Origin: Clostridia bacterium
GTDB lineage: Bacteria > Bacillota > Clostridia > Clostridiales > Clostridiaceae
Direction of reading: 5' to 3'
DNA length: 5,743 nt
NCBI GenBank assembly: GCA_009930125.1
Contig: RZYZ01000136.1
Location: 1 to 5,743 of the forward strand
Position numbers and translations under genes: made by a program. The notes under the pieces were generated by a model. It ran no database searches. It was given only the letters and a program-made list of their open reading frames with translations, and had not been told where the DNA came from. Below, piece after piece: positions 1 through 5,076 of the stretch; within the stretch, counting starts at the first letter, position 1; each line of letters begins with the position of its first letter.

Positions 1-16
1 AAAATCCATGTAAGGG

Positions 17-49
17 AAAAGGACCTGATTGCTGAAATCAGGTCCTTTT
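17..49. terminator. Perfect 14-bp hairpin, probable bidirectional terminator
   Basis: Left arm 17-30 (AAAAGGACCTGATT) and right arm 36-49 (AATCAGGTCCTTTT) are perfect reverse complements around a 5-base loop. Each strand ends the stem in four T residues, so it can act in both directions. It may end a plus-strand gene lying left of the window, or serve as a second stop for minus-strand transcripts from the regulator gene. The T run is short (TTTTA on plus, TTTTCCC on minus), so strength is uncertain. Confidence 0.65.
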
Positions 50-72
50 AGGGAAACAGTATATTTAACAAA

Positions 73-94
73 AGGGTAGGGGTATTTCTACCCT
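73..94 (-). terminator. Probable terminator of the GAF-HTH regulator transcript
   Basis: Arms 73-79 (AGGGTAG) and 88-94 (CTACCCT) pair over 7 bases with an 8-base loop. A shorter alternative pairing is GGGTA (80-84) with TACCC (89-93). Read on the minus strand, the stem is followed by TTTTGTTAAATAT, a fair rho-independent tail. It lies about 150 bases downstream of the regulator stop codon and just after the possible 27-codon ORF, so both would share it. Confidence 0.45.
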
Positions 95-141
95 AATATG
101 GGAGCTAAATGACTTAGCTTACATCTATTTTATCATATCTT

Positions 142-225
142 CTAATATTTGTTAATTAACAAACTAAGAAAGTCAATGTTGTACCAGAATTGCACACTTT
201 TCATCTGTTCCAATAAAATCTTCAT
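142..225 (-). CDS. Possible 27-aa microprotein ORF downstream of the regulator
   Basis: An ATG at 225-223 opens a 27-codon frame ending in TAG at 144-142. It is preceded by AAAGGGGAG (minus strand, about 239-231), a good Shine-Dalgarno-like sequence 5 bases from the ATG. The ribosome site sits directly after the regulator stop (246-248), leaving 20 bases between the two frames, as expected for a co-transcribed second gene. The product begins MKILLEQMKSVQFWYNIDF and ends in LINKY: an amphipathic to hydrophobic short peptide with no recognised family. An ORF this short can arise by chance, or be the remnant of a longer gene. Only the ribosome site and its position argue for it. Confidence 0.25.
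   Translation of the reverse strand: MKILLEQMKSVQFWYNIDFLSLLINKY
148..163. repeat. 16-base perfect palindrome TTTGTTAATTAACAAA
   Basis: Bases 148-155 (TTTGTTAA) are the exact reverse complement of 156-163 (TTAACAAA), with no spacer. Its form suits a site for a symmetric dimeric protein better than a terminator, since there is no loop and only weak A-T pairing. It overlaps the end of the possible 27-codon ORF. In A+T-rich DNA such a palindrome can be chance. Confidence 0.3.
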
Positions 226-245
226 GACTTCTCCCCTTTACAATT

Positions 246-878
246 TCAGCTGATGCCCATTTTCTTCATTTTACGGTAGAGCGTATTTCTTCCGATTTCC
301 AGTTCCTTCGCCATCATGGAGATATTCCAGTTGCACTTTCTTCCCGTCTCAAGGATGGCATATTTCTCATAATCCTCCAGGGTCTTCAGACTGCAGGACA
401 TGGATGCCATGGCTTCCTTTTGCCTGATCTCTCTGTATTTGATGATGAAGAGATTGATGATGTCCTTAAACAGAAGATCCGCTGTGCATACCGTCTTCTG
501 ACAACCATCTGTTTCATAGATGATGCCCACTACCCCGATGGGTTTCTTCACGCCCATGATGGGTATGGCCAGAGCGGATTTTCCTTCCCTTTCCTTTACC
601 TTCTTGTGTTCTCCTGTCTTCAGTGCATCCTTCAGGCAGTGAACTACTTCCTTATGTTCCTTGAGATACTCTTTCACCATCATTCTTCCGTCTTTGTCGT
701 TCTTCAGTTCCTGTTTGTTTTCACAGAAGATGGTATTCAATTTCGTGTCAAAGACGGCGATGCTTTCCAGACAGGAAATCTCCTTGAGATCCAGTGCGAT
801 GTAGCACATGAGATTTACAATCATCTGGAGTTCCTTCACATCATCCTGGTTTTCCACTTTCTCTTTCAGCATTACCAT
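246..878 (-). CDS. Transcriptional regulator: GAF-like sensor plus Fis-type HTH, no AAA+ domain
   Basis: A 210-residue cytoplasmic DNA-binding regulator. The C-terminus (about residues 167-208) is a Fis-type helix-turn-helix (HTH_8): LEDYEKYAILETG is helix one, and AKELEIGRNTLYRKMKKMGI carries the turn and the recognition helix with the typical TLYRK core. Residues about 14-145 look like a GAF-type small-molecule sensor; SALAIPIM and the strand GVVGIIYE (115-122) are the usual closing strands. Full-length AcoR/NtrC-type activators place a sigma-54 AAA+ ATPase between these parts, with GAFTGA and Walker motifs; it is absent here, so the protein probably acts as a simple activator or repressor with sigma-A. 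The ATG at 878 is chosen because GAGGAG (minus strand 892-887) lies 8 bases before it; the second Met at 872 would be 14 bases away. The ligand is unknown. It is divergent to the microprotein-DUF554 pair, its likeliest target besides itself. Confidence 0.85.
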   Translation of the reverse strand: MVMLKEKVENQDDVKELQMIVNLMCYIALDLKEISCLESIAVFDTKLNTIFCENKQELKNDKDGRMMVKEYLKEHKEVVHCLKDALKTGEHKKVKEREGKSALAIPIMGVKKPIGVVGIIYETDGCQKTVCTADLLFKDIINLFIIKYREIRQKEAMASMSCSLKTLEDYEKYAILETGRKCNWNISMMAKELEIGRNTLYRKMKKMGIS

Positions 879-898
879 TCAACCAACTCCTCAACTTG

Positions 899-927
899 AT
901 AATATATTAACAGAGGATGCATTACAA
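899..927 (-). promoter_or_regulatory. Candidate sigma-A promoter of the regulator gene
   Basis: On the minus strand TTGTAA (927-922) and TATTAT (904-899) are separated by exactly 17 bases, matching the consensus at 4 of 6 and 5 of 6 positions. Transcription would start near 892, only about 14 bases before the ATG and at the very edge of the ribosome site. That is unusually short, so the true promoter may lie further upstream. Confidence 0.35.
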
Positions 928-1006
928 GGATGAAACCTCTATTTTCTGAAGATTTGAGAGATTGTGCCCTGATTCCTACTTTTTTCTAAAAGAATGATGA
1001 AATCAG

Positions 1007-1035
1007 TGAACAATTATTCCGAATTACGTTATAAT
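1007..1035 (+). promoter_or_regulatory. Sigma-A promoter for the microprotein-DUF554 operon
   Basis: A perfect -10 box TATAAT (1030-1035) follows a -35-like TGAACA (1007-1012, 4 of 6 matches to TTGACA) with a 17-base spacer. Transcription would start around 1042, giving a leader of about 30 bases before the ATG at 1072. The spacer contains a short dyad, ATTC-C-GAAT (1016-1024), that could be an operator for the divergent regulator; this is speculative. Confidence 0.6.
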
Positions 1036-1071
1036 GAGAAAAGATAATTTTAAAAACAGGGAGGGATAGAA

Positions 1072-1227
1072 ATGAAAAGAGGTGACGTGATCAAAAGTGG
1101 AATCACTATGGGCAGCGCTCTGGCCATGATCATCAGCTGGAGTCTCAACCAGTCCGTTCTATGGGCCATCATTCATGGACTGTTCAGCTGGCTCTATGTC
1201 CTGTACTACCTGATTCTACTAAACTAA
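1072..1227 (+). CDS. 51-aa membrane microprotein, first gene of the DUF554 operon
   Basis: A short protein of 51 residues starting MKRGDVIKSG and ending LYYLILLN. It has two hydrophobic stretches, about residues 10-22 and 29-50, joined by SLNQS, so it probably forms a membrane hairpin or a single span with a short basic N-terminus inside. The WAIIHGLFSWLYVLYY segment, with a His-Gly between aromatic residues, resembles short uncharacterised Firmicutes proteins that I recall only from general pattern, not from a search. Support for a real gene is good: GGGAGG (1059-1064) lies 7 bases before the ATG, a TATAAT promoter lies just upstream, and the next gene starts 13 bases after its stop with its own ribosome site. 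Function is unknown; the operon suggests a partner or modulator of the DUF554 protein. Confidence 0.8.
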   Translation: MKRGDVIKSGITMGSALAMIISWSLNQSVLWAIIHGLFSWLYVLYYLILLN

Positions 1228-1240
1228 AAGAGGTGCTGTC

Positions 1241-1945
1241 ATGTTTGGAACCATCGTCAATTTTTTCGCCATCATTCTGGGAAGCCTCATCGGCATCCTG
1301 TTCCATAAGAGAATCAACCAGGATATCGCCTACAGCCTTTTCAAGGTGCTGGGACTCTGCGTCATATATCTCGGAATCATTGGTCTCATCAAAGTGGAAA
1401 ACCCCATGGTCATCATCCTATCCATGGCATTGGGCACACTCCTGGGTGAAGTCATCAACATAGAAAAGAAGCTTGAAACCATGAGCAATAGGATTGAAAT
1501 GCTGGTGAACAAGTACTATAAAGGGAAGATCAAGGACGGGTTCCTCACAGCCACTCTTCTCTTCTGCATCGGCTCCATGGCCATCATCGGAACCATTGAA
1601 AGCACCTTGTCAAACAATCATGACACCCTGTTTGCCAAATCCATTCTGGATGGTATCACTTCCGTGATCTTCGCATCCACCATGGGACTAGGCGTCATGC
1701 TGTCGAGTTTTTCGGTGCTCCTTTATCAGGGTTCCATATCGGTCCTGGCAAATTTCATCAAACCACTGGTCACCGCTGTGCCGGAAACCATTCCCATGAT
1801 TTCCGGAGTGGGAAGTCTCATGATTATGGGTCTAGGCATCAATATGGTCTTCAATCTGAAACTCAAGATATCGAACATGCTGCCTTCCATCCTGATTCCT
1901 ATCTTCTATGCAATGGGCCTTTTCCTCTGGAATATAATTCAGTAG
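1241..1945 (+). CDS. DUF554 family (YqgA-type) integral membrane protein
   Basis: A 234-residue polytopic inner-membrane protein of the DUF554 family, whose E. coli member is YqgA, about the same length. Its biochemical role is not established; transport has been suggested only from its topology. Family marks visible here are GTIVNFFAIILGSLIGIL at the N-terminus (residues 3-20), GTLLGE (65-70), the core LLFCIGSMAIIGTIE (106-120), the block KSILDGITSVIFASTMGLGV (133-152), LLYQG (160-164), and the C-terminal MIMGLGINM (194-202) and MLPSILIP (213-220). About six or seven membrane spans can be drawn. The charged stretch about 74-99 (IEKKLETMSNRIE onward) is the main soluble loop. The ATG at 1241 is preceded by AGAGGTG (1229-1235), 5 bases away, directly after the microprotein stop. 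A stem-loop terminator follows. Length and motifs suggest an intact gene. Confidence 0.93.
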   Translation: MFGTIVNFFAIILGSLIGILFHKRINQDIAYSLFKVLGLCVIYLGIIGLIKVENPMVIILSMALGTLLGEVINIEKKLETMSNRIEMLVNKYYKGKIKDGFLTATLLFCIGSMAIIGTIESTLSNNHDTLFAKSILDGITSVIFASTMGLGVMLSSFSVLLYQGSISVLANFIKPLVTAVPETIPMISGVGSLMIMGLGINMVFNLKLKISNMLPSILIPIFYAMGLFLWNIIQ

Positions 1946-1982
1946 AAGGATACCTTATTTACTTTACCATTAAATTTTCTAT

Positions 1983-2010
1983 GCCAGCATTTATCATGCT
2001 GGCTTTTGCT
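1983..2010 (+). terminator. Rho-independent terminator after the DUF554 gene
   Basis: GCCAGCAT (1983-1990) and ATGCTGGC (1996-2003) form an 8-bp stem with loop TTATC, followed by TTTTGCTTTAT. This is the standard shape of a plus-strand terminator and lies 37 bases after the DUF554 stop. Confidence 0.8.
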
Positions 2011-2027
2011 TTATCCTCAATATTAGA

Positions 2028-2059
2028 ACAGAGCAGCCTGTAGCATACGGCTGCTCTGT
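2028..2059. terminator. Strong hairpin between convergent operons, probable terminator of the TRAP operon
   Basis: ACAGAGCAGCC (2028-2038) pairs perfectly over 11 bases with GGCTGCTCTGT (2049-2059). The loop can close further by GTA (2040-2042) with TAC (2046-2048). It lies 34 bases downstream of the dctM stop on the minus strand. The tail is U-rich only in part on either side (TCTAATATT on minus, CTATATATTTATT on plus), so it may stop both converging transcripts imperfectly. An outer 7-bp pairing, CTCAATA (2016-2022) with TATTGAG (2069-2075), extends the structure to about 60 bases. Confidence 0.65.
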
Positions 2060-2093
2060 CTATATATTTATTGAGAGGGATACCATAATCAGT

Positions 2094-3377
2094 CTAGAAC
2101 ACCAGGTTCGGTACGAACATGACTATTCCAGGGAAATAAGTAATGATCAGCAGCACAACAAGCAGGGCCAGGATGAATGGCCAGATTTCCTTCATAAAGG
2201 TTCCGACCTTCGTGTTTGTGATGGTGCAGACTGTAAACATCATAGAACCAAAGGGTGGCGTTATGCCGCCTATCATAATGTTCACGATGGTGATCATACC
2301 GAAGTGGATAGGGTCCACTCCCATCTGTGTCACCACAGGCACAAGAAGAGGAGAAAGTATGATCAGTGCTGCTCCTCCTTCTATGAACATGCCCAGGATC
2401 AGATAGAAGATATTGATCATAAAGAGCATAAGCATCGGATTTTCAGTGATTCCAAGCATCATTTCTGTAAGCATCTGTGGAATTCTTTCCCAGCTCATAT
2501 AATATCCGAACACATTAGCAGCAATGATGATCAGAACCACGCTGGATGTTCCGTAAACAGTGTCTTTCAGGATTTCCTTGAAATGCTCAATTTTCAGTTC
2601 CTTGTATATGAAGAAACCGACAAGGATGGTATATAGCACCGCAACTGCACCGGCCTCGGAAGGTGTGAACAGTCCGATTCTAAGTCCGGCGATGATGCCG
2701 AAAGGGAAAAGCAAAGCCCAGATGGATTCCAGTGTCTGCTTGAATATTTCACGGGCAGTGGCTCTTTTCTCTCTAGTAGGTGTATACCCTCTTTTTTTGG
2801 AGATGATGTACACAACAATCATAAGTGCTATAGCCATAAGCACACCTGGTACGTAACCTGCCATAAACATGGCACCAACGGACACCTGTGCGATGAGGCC
2901 ATAGACGATCAGGTTGATTCCTGGAGGAATCACCGGTGTCACAGCAGATGAGGCAGCCGTAATGGCTGCTGAAAACCCTCGGCTGTATCCTCTTTTTTCC
3001 ATCTCTGGAACAAGCATCTTGGACTGCATTGCCGCATCGGCATTTGCAGAACCTGAAACACCACCCATGAGGAGGGACAGCAGTACATTGACCTGCCCTA
3101 ACCCACCGGTCATATGACCAGTAAGCACTTCAGCAAATTTCATAAGCTTACTGCTAATTCCACTGTAATTCATGATGGAACCAGCCATGATGAAGAACGG
3201 AATGGCAAGTAGCGAAAAATTCTGGGCACTTGTGATATATCTCTGCAGGATAAGATCTGGCGCAGAAGCATCGTTGATGAAAGAGAAATAAGTCAAGGAA
3301 GAGCCGAATAATGCGTATGCTATGGGTATTCCCGTAAAATAAAGCAGAAATACGATGAGTATCGGTAAAAATGCCAT
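2094..3377 (-). CDS. dctM: TRAP transporter large membrane subunit DctM
   Basis: The 427-residue transport subunit of a tripartite ATP-independent periplasmic (TRAP) transporter. Family knowledge says it moves the substrate delivered by DctP across the cytoplasmic membrane using a sodium or proton gradient, in complex with DctQ. Length and motifs are typical of an unfused DctM: LAIPFFIMAG (58-67), the GGVSGSANADAAMQSKMLVP block (105-124), SSAVTPVIPPG (143-153), LFTPSEAGA (236-244), GMFIEGGAALII (329-340) and GGITPPFG (370-377). The Ser/Gly/Thr-Pro loops around 105-153 and 365-380 are the two-fold related hairpins where sodium and substrate bind in this family. The ATG at 3377 shares its A with the TAA stop of dctQ (TAATG), and GGAGGAG inside the dctQ end serves as its ribosome site, so the two are probably translationally coupled. 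No frameshift or missing region is seen. The substrate cannot be read from this subunit. Confidence 0.96.
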   Translation of the reverse strand: MAFLPILIVFLLYFTGIPIAYALFGSSLTYFSFINDASAPDLILQRYITSAQNFSLLAIPFFIMAGSIMNYSGISSKLMKFAEVLTGHMTGGLGQVNVLLSLLMGGVSGSANADAAMQSKMLVPEMEKRGYSRGFSAAITAASSAVTPVIPPGINLIVYGLIAQVSVGAMFMAGYVPGVLMAIALMIVVYIISKKRGYTPTREKRATAREIFKQTLESIWALLFPFGIIAGLRIGLFTPSEAGAVAVLYTILVGFFIYKELKIEHFKEILKDTVYGTSSVVLIIIAANVFGYYMSWERIPQMLTEMMLGITENPMLMLFMINIFYLILGMFIEGGAALIILSPLLVPVVTQMGVDPIHFGMITIVNIMIGGITPPFGSMMFTVCTITNTKVGTFMKEIWPFILALLVVLLIITYFPGIVMFVPNLVF

Positions 3378-3874
3378 TATATAATGTCTCCTCCTTTACT
3401 GTAATCTGTTCTTCTTATATCTCTAACAAGAAAAATCACCGAATATATGGTTACCCAGGTGAAACTCACAAGAAGAGCTGAACTGATATAGGCTGAAGAG
3501 ATACCAAGAACCGCAGTAGGCTTAATGTAGGAAAGACTGATGAAAACCACCGCAAGATAGGTCATATATCCGTTCAGGAGAATCAGCACTAGATCCACCA
3601 CAATAACGACCACTTTCTGTATGCTTGCTGGTAATAGATTCACAAGGATGTCCACCCCGATATGTTTCCCCTTCTTATATCCGGCTACTGCCCCAATGAA
3701 CACCGCCCAGACAAAGGAGGCTGTTGCAACTTCTTCTGACCAGTACAATCCGGTCTTGAGAAAATAACGCATAAATACATTAATGACCACAAGAACGGTT
3801 GTCACAATAATGAATCCTGATGCGATGATTTCTTCAATATTATTGAGAATTTTTTTCAGATTGCTCTCTTTCAT
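3377..3874 (-). CDS. dctQ: TRAP transporter small membrane subunit DctQ
   Basis: A 165-residue four-helix membrane protein that packs against DctM and is needed for TRAP transport. Recognisable DctQ signatures are NVFMRYF (32-38), the WSEEVATASFVW helix start (45-56), IGAVAGYKKGKHIGVD (60-75) with the usual His and Val-Asp, and a final helix (about 128-150) ending in basic RDIRR. Spans can be placed at about 16-36, 48-66, 86-112 and 128-150. The ATG at 3874 has AAGGAG (minus strand 3886-3881) 6 bases upstream. It begins 64 bases after the dctP stop; that gap contains a small hairpin with a T tail, which may reduce transcription into dctQM. Its stop overlaps the dctM start by one base. Confidence 0.93.
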   Translation of the reverse strand: MKESNLKKILNNIEEIIASGFIIVTTVLVVINVFMRYFLKTGLYWSEEVATASFVWAVFIGAVAGYKKGKHIGVDILVNLLPASIQKVVVIVVDLVLILLNGYMTYLAVVFISLSYIKPTAVLGISSAYISSALLVSFTWVTIYSVIFLVRDIRRTDYSKGGDII

Positions 3875-3906
3875 CTTCTGCTCCTTCTATTTTCTTATAC
3901 AGATTG

Positions 3907-3926
3907 AAAAGGGGCTGTTACACCCC
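3907..3926 (-). terminator. Weak intra-operon attenuator between dctP and dctQ
   Basis: Read on the minus strand: GGGGTG, loop TAA, CA, a bulged G, then CCCC followed directly by TTTTC. Four G-C pairs plus two inner pairs make a modest stem. Placed 12 bases after the dctP stop and before the dctQ ribosome site, it could let most transcripts end after dctP while some continue into dctQM, giving binding protein in excess. It could also simply protect the dctP mRNA 3' end. Confidence 0.45.
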
Positions 3927-3938
3927 ATTTCATATTTT

Positions 3939-5015
3939 CTACTTCATCTTTTCCAGTTCATCCATCAGAAGATCATAGATTCCGGGTGTAACCCCTTCCA
4001 TATTCTCATAGACTGGCTTTGTGAGTTCTGTAAATGCTTCCAGATTCACTTCGTTGAATTCAACACCCAGTTCTTCCAACTCTGCCTTAGTAGCATCATA
4101 GGACTCTGAAATGATCTGAATCATCTCTTCAGCTCCGTATCTGAATTCCTCTTCGATTATGGTCTGATACTCTTCAGGAATATCTGCCCATACATCTGTA
4201 CTAAGGTATACTCCTGCTGTTCCAAGGAAGTGCTTGGTTAAGGCAACATTTGTCGCAACTTCATAAACCTTTGTTCCGATGTTTGTGAATTCTGATCCTT
4301 CCAGACCGTCTACCACACCCTGCTGCACTGCTGAGAGTGTTTCAGCCCATGGCAGCGGCGTTGCGGTTGCACCCATGGCATTGATACTGTCAATAAAGAG
4401 CTGACTTCCAGGTGTTCTCAGTTTCATACCCTGCAGATCTTCTGGATTGACAATCAGTTTGTTTGTAATGATGTTTCTGAATCCGAATATGTAATCCAGC
4501 GCCAGAATCTTGATTCCTGCTTCTTCCGCCTTGGCGATCATATCCTGAACAAGATCCGTCTCGATCATCTGCGTATACTGATCAAACTCTGAGTACAGCA
4601 TAGGTCCGACCAGAGCCTTGAAATCAGGTACATAGTCCCCAAGATAGGATGGGTCTTCTACGGAAATGAATTCTGAGCCTCTTACAACCTGTTCCAGACC
4701 ATCCTTGTACACTGCAAGCTGTGCCTGAGGGAATGTCTGGATTTCAATAGCCCCGTCTGTTTTTTCCAGTATTCTTTCAGCAACAAGATCCATGGATTTT
4801 GTAAGCTGCTCATCTGGTGAAAATACATGGCTCAGTCTCAGAACCAGTTTGTAATCCTCATCAGTTTCTTCTGGCTCTTCCGCCGGTTCTTCTGCTGGAG
4901 CTTCATTGCCATCTGGAGCAGGTGTTTCTTCTTCTGTTGCTGCACAACCAGCTGCAACCATGGTAGACATGCCGACAATCAGTAAACCACTGAGCAATTT
5001 TTTGATATTTTTCAT
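3939..5015 (-). CDS. dctP: TRAP transporter substrate-binding lipoprotein DctP
   Basis: A 358-residue extracytoplasmic solute receptor that captures the substrate and passes it to DctQM. The N-terminus is a lipoprotein signal: KNIKK, a hydrophobic stretch (7-22) and AAGC with the modified Cys at 24, consistent with a Gram-positive membrane-anchored receptor. Residues about 28-53 form a Glu/Pro/Ala-rich acidic linker. The DctP domain runs from about 55 (YKLVLRLSHVFSPDEQ) to the end. FGFRNIITNK (177-186) and GMKLRTPGS (196-204) are family hallmarks; Arg200 is the residue expected to form a salt bridge with a substrate carboxylate. WAETLSAVQQGVVDGLEGSE (223-242) is also typical, although most relatives have Gln-Glu-Asn where this has LEGSEF. 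The ligand is probably an organic acid, otherwise unknown. AGGGAGG (5030-5024) sits 8 bases before the ATG. The upstream gdpD stop is 61 bases away and I see no convincing promoter between, so they are probably co-transcribed. Confidence 0.95.
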   Translation of the reverse strand: MKNIKKLLSGLLIVGMSTMVAAGCAATEEETPAPDGNEAPAEEPAEEPEETDEDYKLVLRLSHVFSPDEQLTKSMDLVAERILEKTDGAIEIQTFPQAQLAVYKDGLEQVVRGSEFISVEDPSYLGDYVPDFKALVGPMLYSEFDQYTQMIETDLVQDMIAKAEEAGIKILALDYIFGFRNIITNKLIVNPEDLQGMKLRTPGSQLFIDSINAMGATATPLPWAETLSAVQQGVVDGLEGSEFTNIGTKVYEVATNVALTKHFLGTAGVYLSTDVWADIPEEYQTIIEEEFRYGAEEMIQIISESYDATKAELEELGVEFNEVNLEAFTELTKPVYENMEGVTPGIYDLLMDELEKMK

Positions 5016-5053
5016 TTCAAGGTCCTCCCTAATATTTGATTTGCTTTATTTTG

Positions 5054-5067
5054 GTGGCATTAGCCAC
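5054..5067. repeat. Small hairpin between gdpD and dctP
   Basis: GTGGC (5054-5058) and GCCAC (5063-5067) pair around ATTA. On the minus strand it is followed by CAAAATAAAG, with no T run, so it is not a normal terminator for gdpD. It could be an operator or an mRNA-stabilising stem at a processed 5' end of the dctP message. The stem is only 5 bp and may be chance. Confidence 0.3.
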
Positions 5068-5076
5068 ATAAATAAC

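Noticed and set aside
420..899. 159-codon plus-strand open frame opposite the regulator
   Set aside because: It lies wholly antisense to a gene with clear domains, its translation is Phe/His/Cys-rich without a recognisable motif, and no good ribosome site was seen. It is a shadow frame.
1161..1463. 100-codon plus-strand frame overlapping the microprotein and DUF554 genes
   Set aside because: It is out of frame with both, Ser/Trp-rich, and without a ribosome site; the two overlapped genes are better supported.
2143..2856. Several plus-strand open frames opposite dctM
   Set aside because: They mirror the codon pattern of a well-supported DctM gene and show no family motif or ribosome site.
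3783..4109. 108-codon plus-strand frame crossing the dctQ start and the dctP end
   Set aside because: It is antisense to two real genes and crosses their intergenic gap; no supporting signals.
2094..5015. GAF-HTH regulator as the controller of the TRAP operon
   Set aside because: The two are separated by a divergent operon and two terminator structures, and no shared dyad was found upstream of dctP. The relation is not supported.
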